Shown: piece by piece, positions 33,701 through 42,899 of the stretch | How positions within the stretch are numbered: position 1 is the first letter of the stretch | How the letters are laid out: each line of letters begins with the position of its first letter | Assembly (NCBI GenBank): GCA_964390495.1 | Contig: CAYMIN010000002.1 | Coordinates: 186,001 to 250,000, forward strand | Source of the DNA: UBA11051 sp964390495 | Lineage (GTDB): Bacteria; Armatimonadota; Zipacnadia; Zipacnadales; UBA11051 | DNA: 64,000 nt | Direction: 5' to 3' | Position numbers and translations under genes: made by a program | Notes under the pieces: generated by a model | What the model saw: the letters and a program-made list of their open reading frames with translations, nothing else | The model's database searches: none | What the model was told of the DNA's origin: nothing

Positions 33701-34489
33701 CTAGTCGTGATATGGAGATATGAACTCCAGATTCTGCTTCTCCAGCCAACCGCGACCGCCGGCCGCGGTGCGAATCTCGTGGTATTGGCCCGGGGTCTGC
33801 AGGACGCACACCTCTGCTCCTGGCCTCAGCCTTGCCAGTACTTCAAAGCTGTCGCCCGGACCGCTCATCATCGCGGCGTCGGCGACCACGATGGCGCGGC
33901 CGCCGGCATAGTCCCGGTGCCATTTCCCGTAAGTCAATGCGCTGGAGAGCATCAGCACAATCACCAGCGCCCACAGCGCGATTGTCACCCTGCGCCTGGA
34001 GCTGTAGATCCGCCCGATGCCGACAGCGAACGCCAGCCAGTACAGCAGCGCACTGACGCCGACCAGCTCGTTAATGCTCAACCTTGACAGCAGCCACCTG
34101 AGCACCAAGTGCCCCCATGTCTCCACCACCGGAGACGCCTGGTAGGCCAGTTGGCTCTCGGCATAGCGCAGGTTGTAGGCGGTGTCGCCATGTCGCGGCG
34201 CAATCAGCAGCGCCCGGCGGTAATAGAGCACCGCCCGGCCCGGCTCCTCCATCTGCAGGTAGGCATTACCCAGATTGTAGCAGACCGCCAGGCCGTGATA
34301 GCCTTGCTCCAGCAGCCGCCGATACACCGTCGCCGCAGCCTGGTACTCGCCCGCGGCATAGTGCTGATTGGCCTGGGCAAACAGCCGGGCGGCGGCCTCA
34401 GCATCTTGCGGGGGCTGCTGCTCGCACCCAGGGCTGAGCGCCATCACCACGCCGCACACCACCGCCATGGCCGCCACATGCCTGGTCAT
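33701..34489 (-). CDS. batE: BatE-like TPR and SH3-type membrane protein
   Basis: This 262-residue protein has the BatE layout. An N-terminal signal with a possible lipobox (LSPGCEQ) is followed by a TPR region (FAQANQHYAAGEYQAAATVY, then LGNAYLQMEEPGRAVLYY), two membrane segments around 125-180 and a C-terminal SH3-like part (GPGDSFEVLARLRPGAEVCV). In Bat operons BatE is thought to sit in the membrane with BatA-BatD. It starts one base after the batD stop. Confidence 0.8.
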   Translation of the reverse strand: MTRHVAAMAVVCGVVMALSPGCEQQPPQDAEAAARLFAQANQHYAAGEYQAAATVYRRLLEQGYHGLAVCYNLGNAYLQMEEPGRAVLYYRRALLIAPRHGDTAYNLRYAESQLAYQASPVVETWGHLVLRWLLSRLSINELVGVSALLYWLAFAVGIGRIYSSRRRVTIALWALVIVLMLSSALTYGKWHRDYAGGRAIVVADAAMMSGPGDSFEVLARLRPGAEVCVLQTPGQYHEIRTAAGGRGWLEKQNLEFISPYHD

Positions 34490-34490
34490 A

Positions 34491-36350
34491 TCAGTGGCCC
34501 CCCAGCTTCTGCGCGCTCAGTTCGGCCAATAATCTCCTGCTCGTCTGGAGCATCTCATCATACTCGGCCCGGCCGGCTGCGGCGAAGCGCCCATAGTCGC
34601 AGCGTCGCAGCAAGCCCTCGACGCGACCAACCAGTTCTGCATCAATGCCGGCTTCACGCAGGGCGACGATTGCCTCGGTCGTGGAGATGTCGGCGGCCTC
34701 CAGGCCGGTACGGTGGGCGATGAAGTCGGTCAGGGCGTGCGACACCGCCGTGCAGAAGCGGGCGGAATCATCGGAGGCCAGAGCCTGGCGAGCCTCGTGC
34801 AGGTGCGCGCGGGCCAGTTTCGGTGCCTGCAGCGCCCTAGCCAGCTCCGGATTAGCCAGCAAGGTGCGGCTGCGGTGCGCCAGGTAGCCGAAGGTCACCA
34901 GGGCCAGCAGCGGCAGCGCCTGCACAGCCCAGAACCACGGCTGCAGCACCAGCGGGCCGGCGGGCGGCTTACCCGGCCCCTTAGCCATGATGTAGCGCAT
35001 CTGGCCGGTCTCCTCGCTGGGAGCCTCTGCTACGACGGCTCCCGGCGCAACCTGCACTGAGACGCCCTGAGTGCGGCTGGTCTCGTAGCGGCCTGTGGCC
35101 GGATTGAAATATACCAACTCAATCTGCGGGACTTTGACTGTCCCCGGGCGCTTGGCTAGGGCTAGGAACTCAAAGCGCGCCTCACCGCCGATGCTATCCG
35201 CGTCGCCGCCGTAGCCCGGGGCCGAGGTGCGATCCTCGCGCGACCTGTAGATCTTCACCCACTCAGGCACTTCGGGAGCCGGCGCGCCCAGGCTATGCAA
35301 ATTACCGGCGCCGCGCACGATCAGCCTCAGGGTAAAGGTCTCTCCCGCCTTGACCGAGGTGCGGTCAACACTCAACTCGGCGGTGAACTTGCCGACAGCG
35401 CCTTCGAACTGCTTGCCTGCCGGCGGCGGCAACGGTCTGACGTTAAGCTCCACCGTATTGGTATAGCGATCCTCCGCCGGCATCATCGGGTGGGTTGCCG
35501 CTGTCACCTTGACCGGCTCGATAGTTGCGAGGCCGGGCGTGGTTGGGAAGGCGGCCCAGCGCCGCTGCTGCACCAGATACTCTCTGTCCCCTAGGACTCG
35601 CGTCACATTTTCCGGCTCCGCCAGCTCCTTGGTCACGAAGTTCTCGGCCTTCGGCGGCTCGTAATGAGTATCGCTATACAGGCTCTCAGACTGATAAAAG
35701 GTGAAGGTGAGGATCACCTGTTGCCCGACATACGGGTTCTGCGGCTGGGCTGTAAGGCGCAAGTCAATAGCGCTTGTGGGGATATATTGGTCCGGCTTGG
35801 CGGCCGGCGCAGACACCTGCGAGCCGGCTGGAGGCGGCGGCAGTGAGGCTGCCTGACCCGTACTTGACCCCGAGGTGACATTGACCTGGACTCGACCCGT
35901 CTTATAGGTCCGTCCCGCCAGCTCGACCGAGGCCGGCTCCAGAGTGAAGCTGCCCGGCTCTCGCGCCCGCAGCAGGTAAGTATAGGTCCGCGTGGAGGCC
36001 ATCCCTCCGCTGCCCATAGTCATACTCTGGCGCGTGCCTGTACTGACGATATCGAAGCTATCCAGCTCCGGCAGCGCCGGCTGTGGCTGCATTCCCAGGG
36101 CACCCGGACCGCTTATCGTCACCGAGATTTCATACGTTAGCGTCTCGCCGACAGCCACGCTCTGGGGTTGCGCCGAGGCCGCCACCTCCACTTCCGCTCT
36201 AACCTCGGATGTCAGCGCCAGAGCGCACGCTGTCCAGACAGCAACAAGCAATGAGCAGCCGAGCACGCCTGCTCTACTAGGACGTCGCGTCGCTCGGGCT
36301 TCCAGCCCGAGTCCGCCGGCTATTGCAGGAAGCTGTCCGGGCAACTTCAC
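34491..36350 (-). CDS. batD: BatD-like exported membrane protein
   Basis: This 619-residue protein matches BatD. After a signal region come beta-rich repeats (VEVAASAQPQSVAVGETLTY, then LTAQPQNPYVGQQVILTFTF and ELSVDRTSVKAGETFTLRLI), a single membrane segment near 475-495 (WFWAVQALPLLALVTFGYLA) and a helical cytoplasmic tail. The GTG start overlaps the batC stop (GTGA). The first 30 codons contain an R1-like palindrome (36293-36311) and read GLGLEARATRRPSR, which looks like repeat-derived sequence ahead of the true hydrophobic signal, so the start may be misplaced or the signal extended by repeat insertion. Confidence 0.8.
   Translation of the reverse strand: MKLPGQLPAIAGGLGLEARATRRPSRAGVLGCSLLVAVWTACALALTSEVRAEVEVAASAQPQSVAVGETLTYEISVTISGPGALGMQPQPALPELDSFDIVSTGTRQSMTMGSGGMASTRTYTYLLRAREPGSFTLEPASVELAGRTYKTGRVQVNVTSGSSTGQAASLPPPPAGSQVSAPAAKPDQYIPTSAIDLRLTAQPQNPYVGQQVILTFTFYQSESLYSDTHYEPPKAENFVTKELAEPENVTRVLGDREYLVQQRRWAAFPTTPGLATIEPVKVTAATHPMMPAEDRYTNTVELNVRPLPPPAGKQFEGAVGKFTAELSVDRTSVKAGETFTLRLIVRGAGNLHSLGAPAPEVPEWVKIYRSREDRTSAPGYGGDADSIGGEARFEFLALAKRPGTVKVPQIELVYFNPATGRYETSRTQGVSVQVAPGAVVAEAPSEETGQMRYIMAKGPGKPPAGPLVLQPWFWAVQALPLLALVTFGYLAHRSRTLLANPELARALQAPKLARAHLHEARQALASDDSARFCTAVSHALTDFIAHRTGLEAADISTTEAIVALREAGIDAELVGRVEGLLRRCDYGRFAAAGRAEYDEMLQTSRRLLAELSAQKLGGH
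36293..36311. repeat. R1-like palindrome inside batD
   Basis: CTCGGGCT and AGCCCGAG pair around TCC. The arm differs from R1 at its outer end. It lies inside the coding sequence of the N-terminal 20 or so residues of BatD. Confidence 0.5.
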
Positions 36351-37015
36351 CAGTCCTTGCCGTGCGGCGCTGCGGTTATCGGCGTTTTCGGTTTGCGCAT
36401 CTCTTTCTGGAGTTCCTTATCCTCTTCCGCCAGCGCCCTCAGCAGCCGTTCCGCTTCTTTCTGAGAAAGCTCGCGAGGCTGCTGGGGTGCCTGCTGCGGC
36501 TGTTTGCGGGCCTGTTCCTGCTGCTGCTGTTGCTGTTTGTCCTGTTGCTCTTGCTGTTGACGGTCCTGCTTCTGCTGCTGTTGCTGTTGTTGCTGCTGGC
36601 GCTGGGCCAGCTCCAGGTTCCATTTCGCATTGACATCGTCAGGCTTTAGATAGAGCGCGCGCTTGTAGTGCTCAATCGCCTTGTCTCGATCGCCCTTACC
36701 CAGGTAGCCGTTGCCGCTATTGTACTCGCATTTCTCCTGGAGGTCGGAGCCGGCCTCTTTAGCCAGGCCCTGAAACACCTTGATACCACCGTCGTAGTCT
36801 TGAGCCATGTGCAGGGCCGCGCCCCGATTGAAGACCAGCTCCCGCCGCTGCGGATACCGCTCCGCCGCCTCCGCATAGGCCTGGGCCGCCTCCGCGTATT
36901 TACTCTCCTTGAAGAGCTTATCCGCCCGGGTCCAGGGGTTGGTGCTGCTGCAGCCGCTGAGGGCCAGCAGCAGGACCGCAGCCACGCCCCAGACGCTACT
37001 CTTGCAATTGCGCAA
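36347..37015 (-). CDS. batC: BatC-like TPR lipoprotein with Gln-rich tract
   Basis: This 222-residue protein has a signal peptide and lipobox (LLALSGCSST), TPR-like helices (FNRGAALHMAQDYDGGIKVF, then GNGYLGKGDRDKAIEHYKRA) and a Gln-rich tract of about 45 residues, followed by LSQKEAERLLRALAEEDKEL. This matches BatC, a periplasmic TPR partner of BatA/B. TTG at 37015 follows GGAG and lies inside the end of batB, overlapping it by 20 bp; the longer open frame upstream runs through batB and is not expected. It overlaps batD by four bases. Confidence 0.75.
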   Translation of the reverse strand: MRNCKSSVWGVAAVLLLALSGCSSTNPWTRADKLFKESKYAEAAQAYAEAAERYPQRRELVFNRGAALHMAQDYDGGIKVFQGLAKEAGSDLQEKCEYNSGNGYLGKGDRDKAIEHYKRALYLKPDDVNAKWNLELAQRQQQQQQQQQKQDRQQQEQQDKQQQQQQEQARKQPQQAPQQPRELSQKEAERLLRALAEEDKELQKEMRKPKTPITAAPHGKDW

Positions 37016-38045
37016 CTTCTCTCCGCCTCCCGGCAGCGAGTCTTTGCTCGGCGATAAGGGCCTCGATCGCGAAAAGCAGCGCCGCCAGAGCCAGCGGCCA
37101 CTGGAAGCGCTGGCCGTAATCGGTATATACATAAGTGCCTACCTGCACGCCTTCGAGGCTTTCCAACCGCGCCGAGACCTGGGCCACCGCGCCCGGCTCC
37201 GACAGCCGCTTGTAGATACCGTTGCCGGCCTTAGCCAGCTTCTTCAACTCAGCCTCATGCAGCTTACTGATTATGACCTCACCGCCCTGATCCCGCTTCA
37301 GGTCCCGCACCGTGCCGTCCTGCGCCAGCGTCGGTATCGGGTCGCCTTCCGGAGTTCCCACTCCCAGCACCATGATCGCCGCGCCGGTCTCGCGATTGAC
37401 GGCATTGGCCGCCTCCAGCGCTCCCGACTCGTGGTCCTCGCCATCGCTCAGCAGTACCAGCGCTCGGTGCTTGCCTTCGGCCGCGCCCAGAATATCGCCG
37501 CAGATACTAATGGCTTTGGCGATCGCCGTTCCCGGCTGTGGCGTCGAGTCCAGGCCTACCGAGTCCAGAAACATCAACGCGGCATCGTGGTCTATAGTCA
37601 GCGGACAATACTTGTAGGCATCACCGGCAAAAAGCACCAGGCCAATCCGGTCATTGGTCAAGCGGCTGATGATAGTAGTGGCCGCATCCTTGGCCGCCTG
37701 CAGGCGGTTGGGCTTGACATCACTTACCGCCATGCTCAGGCTGGTATCCATGGCGATGACGATCTCCGCTCCTTGACGCCGCGCCTTCTGCTTTTTCAGT
37801 CCTACCATCGGCTGCGCCAGGGCGACTAGAATGAAGGCCATAGCCGTGACCAGGAGCAGGAACTTGAAGTTGCGCCGCCGCAGTATCGAGAGCAGCCCCG
37901 TGCGCTGCGCCGTGAAATCCGGACAGAAGCTCTCCAGAGCCTGTCGCCGGCGGTGCATCGCCCACAAATGTAGCAGCACCAGCACCGGCAGCAGCCACAG
38001 GTAGCTGAGAGCTTGCGGATTGGCCCACCTGAAGAAATCCACCAT
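36996..38045 (-). CDS. batB: BatB-like von Willebrand A-domain protein
   Basis: This 349-residue protein has two N-terminal membrane segments (LSYLWLLPVLVLLHLWAM near 13-30, LLVTAMAFILVALAQPM near 64-80), a VWA domain with an intact MIDAS (MDTSLSM, Asp100, Ser102, Ser104; later GTAIAKAISIC and SDGEDHESG) and a C-terminal membrane segment (FQWPLALAALLFAIEALI). BatA and BatB are paired VWA membrane proteins of aerotolerance-type operons. ATG at 38045 starts five bases after the batA stop. It overlaps batC by 20 bp. Confidence 0.88.
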   Translation of the reverse strand: MVDFFRWANPQALSYLWLLPVLVLLHLWAMHRRRQALESFCPDFTAQRTGLLSILRRRNFKFLLLVTAMAFILVALAQPMVGLKKQKARRQGAEIVIAMDTSLSMAVSDVKPNRLQAAKDAATTIISRLTNDRIGLVLFAGDAYKYCPLTIDHDAALMFLDSVGLDSTPQPGTAIAKAISICGDILGAAEGKHRALVLLSDGEDHESGALEAANAVNRETGAAIMVLGVGTPEGDPIPTLAQDGTVRDLKRDQGGEVIISKLHEAELKKLAKAGNGIYKRLSEPGAVAQVSARLESLEGVQVGTYVYTDYGQRFQWPLALAALLFAIEALIAEQRLAAGRRREVAQLQE

Positions 38046-38050
38046 TGTTG

Positions 38051-39028
38051 CTAGGGTGCCTTTCGCAGCCAGGTACAGCCGAGAATGAATTGCAGCAGCA
38101 GAATTACAAAGGCCGGCCATACAAACTGGCCATAAAGCTGTTTGTATTCAATTTGCCTTTGACCGAGATACTCCGACTTCTCCATCTTCTCAATCTGGGC
38201 ATAGATCTGGCGTAAGGTGTCGGCGTCGGTGGCGCGGAAGTACTGCCCGGCCTCGCCGGCCACCTTTCTCAGCGTCTCCTCGTCCAGTTGGGTGCCGGCC
38301 GGTTTGCCCACACCAAAAGGGAACCCTGGCTGAGAGGCCACGCCCTTCCCGCCCACGCCGATGGCATAAATCTTCAGTCCCAGCGCCGCCGCCGTGCGGG
38401 CCGCGGTCACCGGATCAATCTCACCCGCGTTATTGGCCCCATCGGTCAGCAGAATGATGACCTTGCTCTTGGCTTCCGAGTTGCGCAGGCGACTGGCCGA
38501 GGTCGCGATCGCCATGCCGATGGCCGTACCATCCGGCAGCATCCCGACCTCGACTTCATCGAGCAGCGCCCTGACCATCTTATGGTCCGCCGTCAGCGGG
38601 GCCTGTGTGAATGCCTGCCTGGCGAAGACCACCAGCCCCAGCCGATTCTGGCCGGCTCTGTCAATGAAATCGCTGAGCACCTCCTTGGCCACATGGAAGC
38701 GACTCTGCGGCCCCAGGTCTTTGATTTCCATGCTGCCGGAGATGTCCAACGTGAGGATAATGTCTATGCCCGCGCCGGCGGTGCGCTTGACCCCTACCGG
38801 CACCTCCGGACGCGCCAGGCCGACGACTAGCAGTCCCAGAGCGATCATCCGCAACGGCGGCAGCAGGCTGCTCATCTTCGCGCGGGCCGTCCCGCTGGCT
38901 GTCTCTAGCAACCGCAGGTCCGAGTATCGTACCCGTCCGCTGCCCGACTTGCCCGGACGCACCTGGCGCAGCGCCAGGTAGGCGACACCTAGCAAGCCGA
39001 TCAAGGCCCAGGGACAGGCGAAGATCAC
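38051..39028 (-). CDS. batA: BatA-like von Willebrand A-domain protein
   Basis: This 325-residue protein has an N-terminal membrane segment, a second at about 61-72, and a VWA domain with a canonical MIDAS (LTLDISGSM, Asp95, Ser97, Ser99), LPDGTAIGMAIA and LLTDGANNAGEI, followed by a C-terminal membrane segment (FVWPAFVILLLQFILGC). The GTG start overlaps the stop of the upstream gene as GTGA. It is the more typical of the two Bat VWA proteins. Confidence 0.9.
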   Translation of the reverse strand: MIFACPWALIGLLGVAYLALRQVRPGKSGSGRVRYSDLRLLETASGTARAKMSSLLPPLRMIALGLLVVGLARPEVPVGVKRTAGAGIDIILTLDISGSMEIKDLGPQSRFHVAKEVLSDFIDRAGQNRLGLVVFARQAFTQAPLTADHKMVRALLDEVEVGMLPDGTAIGMAIATSASRLRNSEAKSKVIILLTDGANNAGEIDPVTAARTAAALGLKIYAIGVGGKGVASQPGFPFGVGKPAGTQLDEETLRKVAGEAGQYFRATDADTLRQIYAQIEKMEKSEYLGQRQIEYKQLYGQFVWPAFVILLLQFILGCTWLRKAP

Positions 39029-40011
39029 GCCGCCGCCCCCTTTCGCTCTTCGGCCTGCTTGTGAGACTCCTCCGGCTCCCTGATAGCTTCCCGTTCCACA
39101 AGCTCGAACGCCGCCTCCAGGTCCGCATAGGCGATGCTGTCTTCAGGCACCCACTTGGCGAACTTGACCAGGTCGCCCCGGCTCAACAAGGCGATAAAGT
39201 CCTCCTGCCAATCATCCGGCAATGCACTTCTTCGCAGATCGTAACGGATTATCACCGTGGTAGCTTCCATGGCCCGGATGCCGGCGCGGTGCTCCAGCCA
39301 ACGCCGCAGGATATCACCAAGCTCGGAATAAAACGCCTTGAACTTGCCGGCTGGGATCAGTTTACCGTCCCGCAGGGCCATAAGCGCGGCATAGGCCTGT
39401 TGTTGAGGCGTCAATTCCGGCTCCGGCTTGCCTGCGGTTCTGCCGGCGCGCCTTTGCCACAGCCACACTCCCAGCAGCAGCAATAGCAGGGCCGCGAGCG
39501 CGATGATCGTCGGCCACACCCAAGAATACCACCACGGTGCCAGAAACAGCGGACCGTAGATCGGCTTGGGCCTCAGCTCACCGCCCTGAGCCGGCAGCAC
39601 ACTCCGGATCATGACTGTCACCGGCGGCGCCAGATACTTGTCCACATGCTCCTTGCCATTTTCGGTGCGTTTGGCTTGCACCTCGAAGTCGGCGATCTGC
39701 CTCTCCCCCACCTTGAAGCCGACCAGTTGATAGCGCAGGATTATCTGCTGTTTGGCGTCGGCAAGCTGAGTAGTCTGCTGGTCATAGTCGCGGATTTCAA
39801 AGCCGGCGAACTCCACCTCATTACCCGGCAATTCGGGCCGGCTGTCGGCAGGCAGGATCAGCTTCACCGTGTACCAGAACGGGTCGCCGACAGTCAAGCC
39901 CTGCGCCGCTACGGAGGCGTCTATGCTTCCTGCGGTATCGCCACCGGCAGCCGCGACGAAACCAAGTGCGGCCGCCAACAGCACCAAGATTGTCGCAGAA
40001 CGCTTGGTCAT
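39025..40011 (-). CDS. DUF4381-like membrane protein of the Bat operon
   Basis: This 328-residue protein has a cleavable signal (ILVLLAAALGFVAAAGG), a beta-rich outer part, one membrane segment near 166-187 (IIALAALLLLLLGVWLW) and a helical inner tail with FKAFYSELGDILRRWLEHR. Genes of this kind sit between DUF58 and batA in MoxR/Bat operons. ATG overlaps the DUF58 stop (ATGA) and its own stop overlaps batA, so it is fully coupled. Its outer part resembles a shortened BatD. Confidence 0.65.
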   Translation of the reverse strand: MTKRSATILVLLAAALGFVAAAGGDTAGSIDASVAAQGLTVGDPFWYTVKLILPADSRPELPGNEVEFAGFEIRDYDQQTTQLADAKQQIILRYQLVGFKVGERQIADFEVQAKRTENGKEHVDKYLAPPVTVMIRSVLPAQGGELRPKPIYGPLFLAPWWYSWVWPTIIALAALLLLLLGVWLWQRRAGRTAGKPEPELTPQQQAYAALMALRDGKLIPAGKFKAFYSELGDILRRWLEHRAGIRAMEATTVIIRYDLRRSALPDDWQEDFIALLSRGDLVKFAKWVPEDSIAYADLEAAFELVEREAIREPEESHKQAEERKGAAA

Positions 40012-40889
40012 CTTCGTTTCCGTGAGCGCCAGTCGAAGAACTCCATAAGAGGCTTAATCGGCGAGGTGCCGGCGCAGATGGCGATATAGTCGGCGCCGGC
40101 GGCGTTGATTTGCAGGCGCCGCTGCTCGGCCGCGGCCGTCTGTCGGGCTGCAAATTGCTCGCAGTACCGGGCGCTGCCGAGGTCCACCAGACTGCGCCGA
40201 CCGGTCTCGGCGTCCTCGATCTCAAACAAGCCACTGGCCGGCAGCGCCCGCTCTCTGGTGTCATAGACCTCGATAGCTACCACATCGTGCTTGCGCGCGA
40301 CGGTTCCCATCGGCCCGAGGTAGTCACTATCCTGGAAGTCGGATATCACAAAGACGATAGCGCGACGGTTGAGGGTGCGGGCGGTGAACTCCAGCGCCTG
40401 GGCAATATTCGTTGAACCGGCCCGAGGCTGAAAGTACAGAATGTCACGAATCAGCCGCAGAACCTGGCGACGCCCCTTCTTCGGCGGCAGGTACAGCTCG
40501 GTCTCGTTGGTGAACAGCACCGCCCCGACTTTGTCGTTATTGCGGATTGCCGAGAAGGCCAGGGTAGCCGCCGTTTCCGCCATCGTTTCCGCCTTGGTCT
40601 GGACACCGGTGCCGAAGTCCACGCTGGCGGAGGCGTCCACTATTACCATCACCGTCAGCTCGCGCTCCTCGACGTACTTCCTGACGTGCAACCGTCCGGC
40701 CCGCGCCGATACCCGCCAGTCAATACTGCGGATATCATCGCCCTGATAGTACTCGCGCACCTCCGCGAACTCTACGCCTTGCCCCCGGAACGCGCTCTCG
40801 TACTGCCCGGCGAACATATCGTCAGCCAGGTGGTCCGTATAGATCTCGATCTGGCGAATTCTCTTGAGCAATTGCTTGGTCGTCAGCAA
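40008..40889 (-). CDS. DUF58 domain protein
   Basis: This 293-residue protein is a DUF58 member: it carries the signature GVEFAEVREYYQGDD followed by IRSIDWRVSARAGRLHV and a VWA-like core starting VMVIVDASASVDFG. DUF58 proteins are cytoplasmic partners of MoxR ATPases in envelope-stress or protein-maturation operons. TTG at 40889 lies eight to nine bases from GAGG. It is separated from moxR by 56 bp and overlaps the next gene. Confidence 0.88.
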   Translation of the reverse strand: MLTTKQLLKRIRQIEIYTDHLADDMFAGQYESAFRGQGVEFAEVREYYQGDDIRSIDWRVSARAGRLHVRKYVEERELTVMVIVDASASVDFGTGVQTKAETMAETAATLAFSAIRNNDKVGAVLFTNETELYLPPKKGRRQVLRLIRDILYFQPRAGSTNIAQALEFTARTLNRRAIVFVISDFQDSDYLGPMGTVARKHDVVAIEVYDTRERALPASGLFEIEDAETGRRSLVDLGSARYCEQFAARQTAAAEQRRLQINAAGADYIAICAGTSPIKPLMEFFDWRSRKRR

Positions 40890-40945
40890 GGTTCAGACCT
40901 CAATGTGTATATGCGCTCAAGCCCCAAGCGCCTCAGAGCTTGCGG

Positions 40946-41944
40946 CTAGGGGATCTCGATGCTGCGGAAGATTTTCTCGACAATATCATCGCTGGTGGTT
41001 TCCTGCGCTTCGGCCTCATAGGAGACGATGATGCGGTGACGGAGCACGTCCATGCCGATAGCCAGCACGTCATCCGGGGTCACATAGCCTCGATGCTGGG
41101 TGAAGGCGTGGGCCTTAGCGCCGATCGCCAAGTAGATACTGGCCCGTGGCGAAGCGCCGTACTCGATCAGCGGTCCTAGAGCGTCCAGGCCGTAGTCTTG
41201 CGGCTGGCGCGTGGCGAAGACCAGGTCCACGATATAGCGCTGGACCTTCTCGTCCACGTAGATGGCATTGACCAGGCCGCGCGCCTGGAGGATGCGCTCC
41301 GGGCTGCACACGGGTTCTGCGATGATCTCTTCGCCGGTCGTCCAGCGCTGCAGAATGTTGAGTTCTTCGGCCTTCCCCGGGTAGGTGATCTTGACCTTGA
41401 GCATGAAGCGGTCCACTTGGGCCTCGGGCAGCGGGTAGGTGCCTTCCTGCTCTATCGGGTTCTGAGTTGCCAGGACCAGAAAGGGCTTGGGCAGCGGGAA
41501 GGTCTGTTCCGCGATGGTTACCTGGCGTTCCTGCATCGCTTCCAGCAGGGCGCTTTGGACCTTAGCCGGAGCGCGGTTGATTTCGTCGGCGAGAATGAAG
41601 TTGGCGAAAATCGGGCCGCGCTTGGCGAAGAATTCGTGTTCCTTTTCGTTGTAGATCATCGTCCCGACAATATCGCCCGGCAGCAGGTCCGGGGTAAACT
41701 GAATCCGCTGGAAGCTACCGCTGATCGCTTGCGTCAGGGTTCGCGCGGTCATCGTCTTGGCCAGCCCCGGTACGCCCTCCAGAAGCACGTGCCCATCAGC
41801 CAGCAGCGCGACCAGCAAGTGATCAATCAGCTCGTGCTGGCCGACAATCAGCTTCCCGATCTCCCGCTTGATATCCTCGAGGAATGAGGCCTCCTGCTCT
41901 ATCTGCTTAGTCAGTCGCGCAATCTGTTGCTCCAATGGTATCAC
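40946..41944 (-). CDS. MoxR-family AAA ATPase
   Basis: This 332-residue ATPase has Walker A at residues 57-64 (GVPGLAKT), Walker B with FILADEINRAP near 120, the sensor ATQNPIEQEGTYPLPEAQVD block and an arginine finger region, all typical of the MoxR subfamily. MoxR ATPases act as chaperones for VWA/metal-centre proteins. It heads the Bat operon: MoxR, DUF58, DUF4381, BatA, BatB, BatC, BatD and BatE follow with small gaps or overlaps. The GTG start is tentative; TTG three codons further in is an alternative. Confidence 0.92.
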   Translation of the reverse strand: MIPLEQQIARLTKQIEQEASFLEDIKREIGKLIVGQHELIDHLLVALLADGHVLLEGVPGLAKTMTARTLTQAISGSFQRIQFTPDLLPGDIVGTMIYNEKEHEFFAKRGPIFANFILADEINRAPAKVQSALLEAMQERQVTIAEQTFPLPKPFLVLATQNPIEQEGTYPLPEAQVDRFMLKVKITYPGKAEELNILQRWTTGEEIIAEPVCSPERILQARGLVNAIYVDEKVQRYIVDLVFATRQPQDYGLDALGPLIEYGASPRASIYLAIGAKAHAFTQHRGYVTPDDVLAIGMDVLRHRIIVSYEAEAQETTSDDIVEKIFRSIEIP

Positions 41945-41959
41945 CCATCAAGTATGGAT

Positions 41960-42865
41960 TTAGGCTCCCACGGTCTCCTGCTTGAGCGGCTTGGTCGCCA
42001 TATACACGCCCAGCAGCACCAGCAGCCCGCCGATTACGAACGTCGGCCCGAGCGGCTCTTGCAGCAGTACCCAGCCCAGCACCACGCTGACTAGCGGCGC
42101 GATGTACTGGGAGGGCCCCAGCACCGAGCTTTCCACGTGCTCCAGGGCCTTGTACCACAGACACATCGCGATCGCCGTCGGGGCTAGCGCCATATAGGTT
42201 ATAGCCAGCAGCTCGAGACCTGTCAAGGGACGTACCGCACCGCGCGCCACCGCTACCGCCGCCAGCATCACACCGCCACAGACGATGGTCCAGGCCGAGG
42301 TCACCAGTCCGCCCAGCTTGCGCACAACACTCTTGCCGAACGCCGTATAGGCGGCCCAGCATAGGGCCGCACCGAATGCCGCCAAGCCTCCCAGCGCGTT
42401 ATTGCTCGGCGGCAGCGGCTGCGGCGGTGCCGATCCCAGCATCACGATACTGCACCCCGCGACCCCCACAAACAGACCCGCAAAGCGCAGCCACGGGACC
42501 CGCTCCCCGATCATCACCGCAAACACAGCTATGAATATGGCGTTGGAATTAACAATCAGGGAGCTGTTGATGGAGGTGGTGTATTGCGCCGACACAAATA
42601 CCAGCGCGCCAAGCCCGAACGTCCCTGCCGCCGACAGAGCCAGTATCTGCCAGGTGAATTCGCCGGCTGCCAGCACCTGCTTGCGACCGGCAGTTGCCAG
42701 CACGTACCCGAGAGCGAAGACGCCGCCAAGCGAGAATCGCACTGCGGCGGTGTAATAAGGATCGAGGCCGCGCACCTCGATCAGATAGCGCGCGACCACA
42801 TAAATCGTGCCCCACAGGGCACTGGCGCTAAGCCCGTAAGCAAGCCCTCGGAAATGCGCTGACAT
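41960..42865 (-). CDS. EamA/DMT-family permease
   Basis: This 301-residue protein has about ten membrane segments in two EamA repeats, as in drug/metabolite transporters (YdcZ/RhaT-like). LWGTIYVVARYLIEVRGLDP starts the first half, VYCADTN-type segments are absent, and FGLGALVFVSAQYTTSINS closes it; ALAPTAIAMCLWYKALEHVE and APLVSVVLGWVLLQEPLG are typical second-half motifs. The substrate is unknown. It has the same fold as the N-terminal half of the sensor fusion at 31394-33682. The moxR gene starts 15 bp downstream, so it may be cotranscribed with the Bat operon. Confidence 0.85.
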   Translation of the reverse strand: MSAHFRGLAYGLSASALWGTIYVVARYLIEVRGLDPYYTAAVRFSLGGVFALGYVLATAGRKQVLAAGEFTWQILALSAAGTFGLGALVFVSAQYTTSINSSLIVNSNAIFIAVFAVMIGERVPWLRFAGLFVGVAGCSIVMLGSAPPQPLPPSNNALGGLAAFGAALCWAAYTAFGKSVVRKLGGLVTSAWTIVCGGVMLAAVAVARGAVRPLTGLELLAITYMALAPTAIAMCLWYKALEHVESSVLGPSQYIAPLVSVVLGWVLLQEPLGPTFVIGGLLVLLGVYMATKPLKQETVGA

Positions 42866-42899
42866 CGTGCCCGCCGAAGTCTCAATCGTGGTTTGGATG

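Noticed and set aside
36323..36649. Leucine-rich open frame on the plus strand
   Set aside because: It is the antisense reading of the Gln-rich tract in batC (CAG codons read as CTG).
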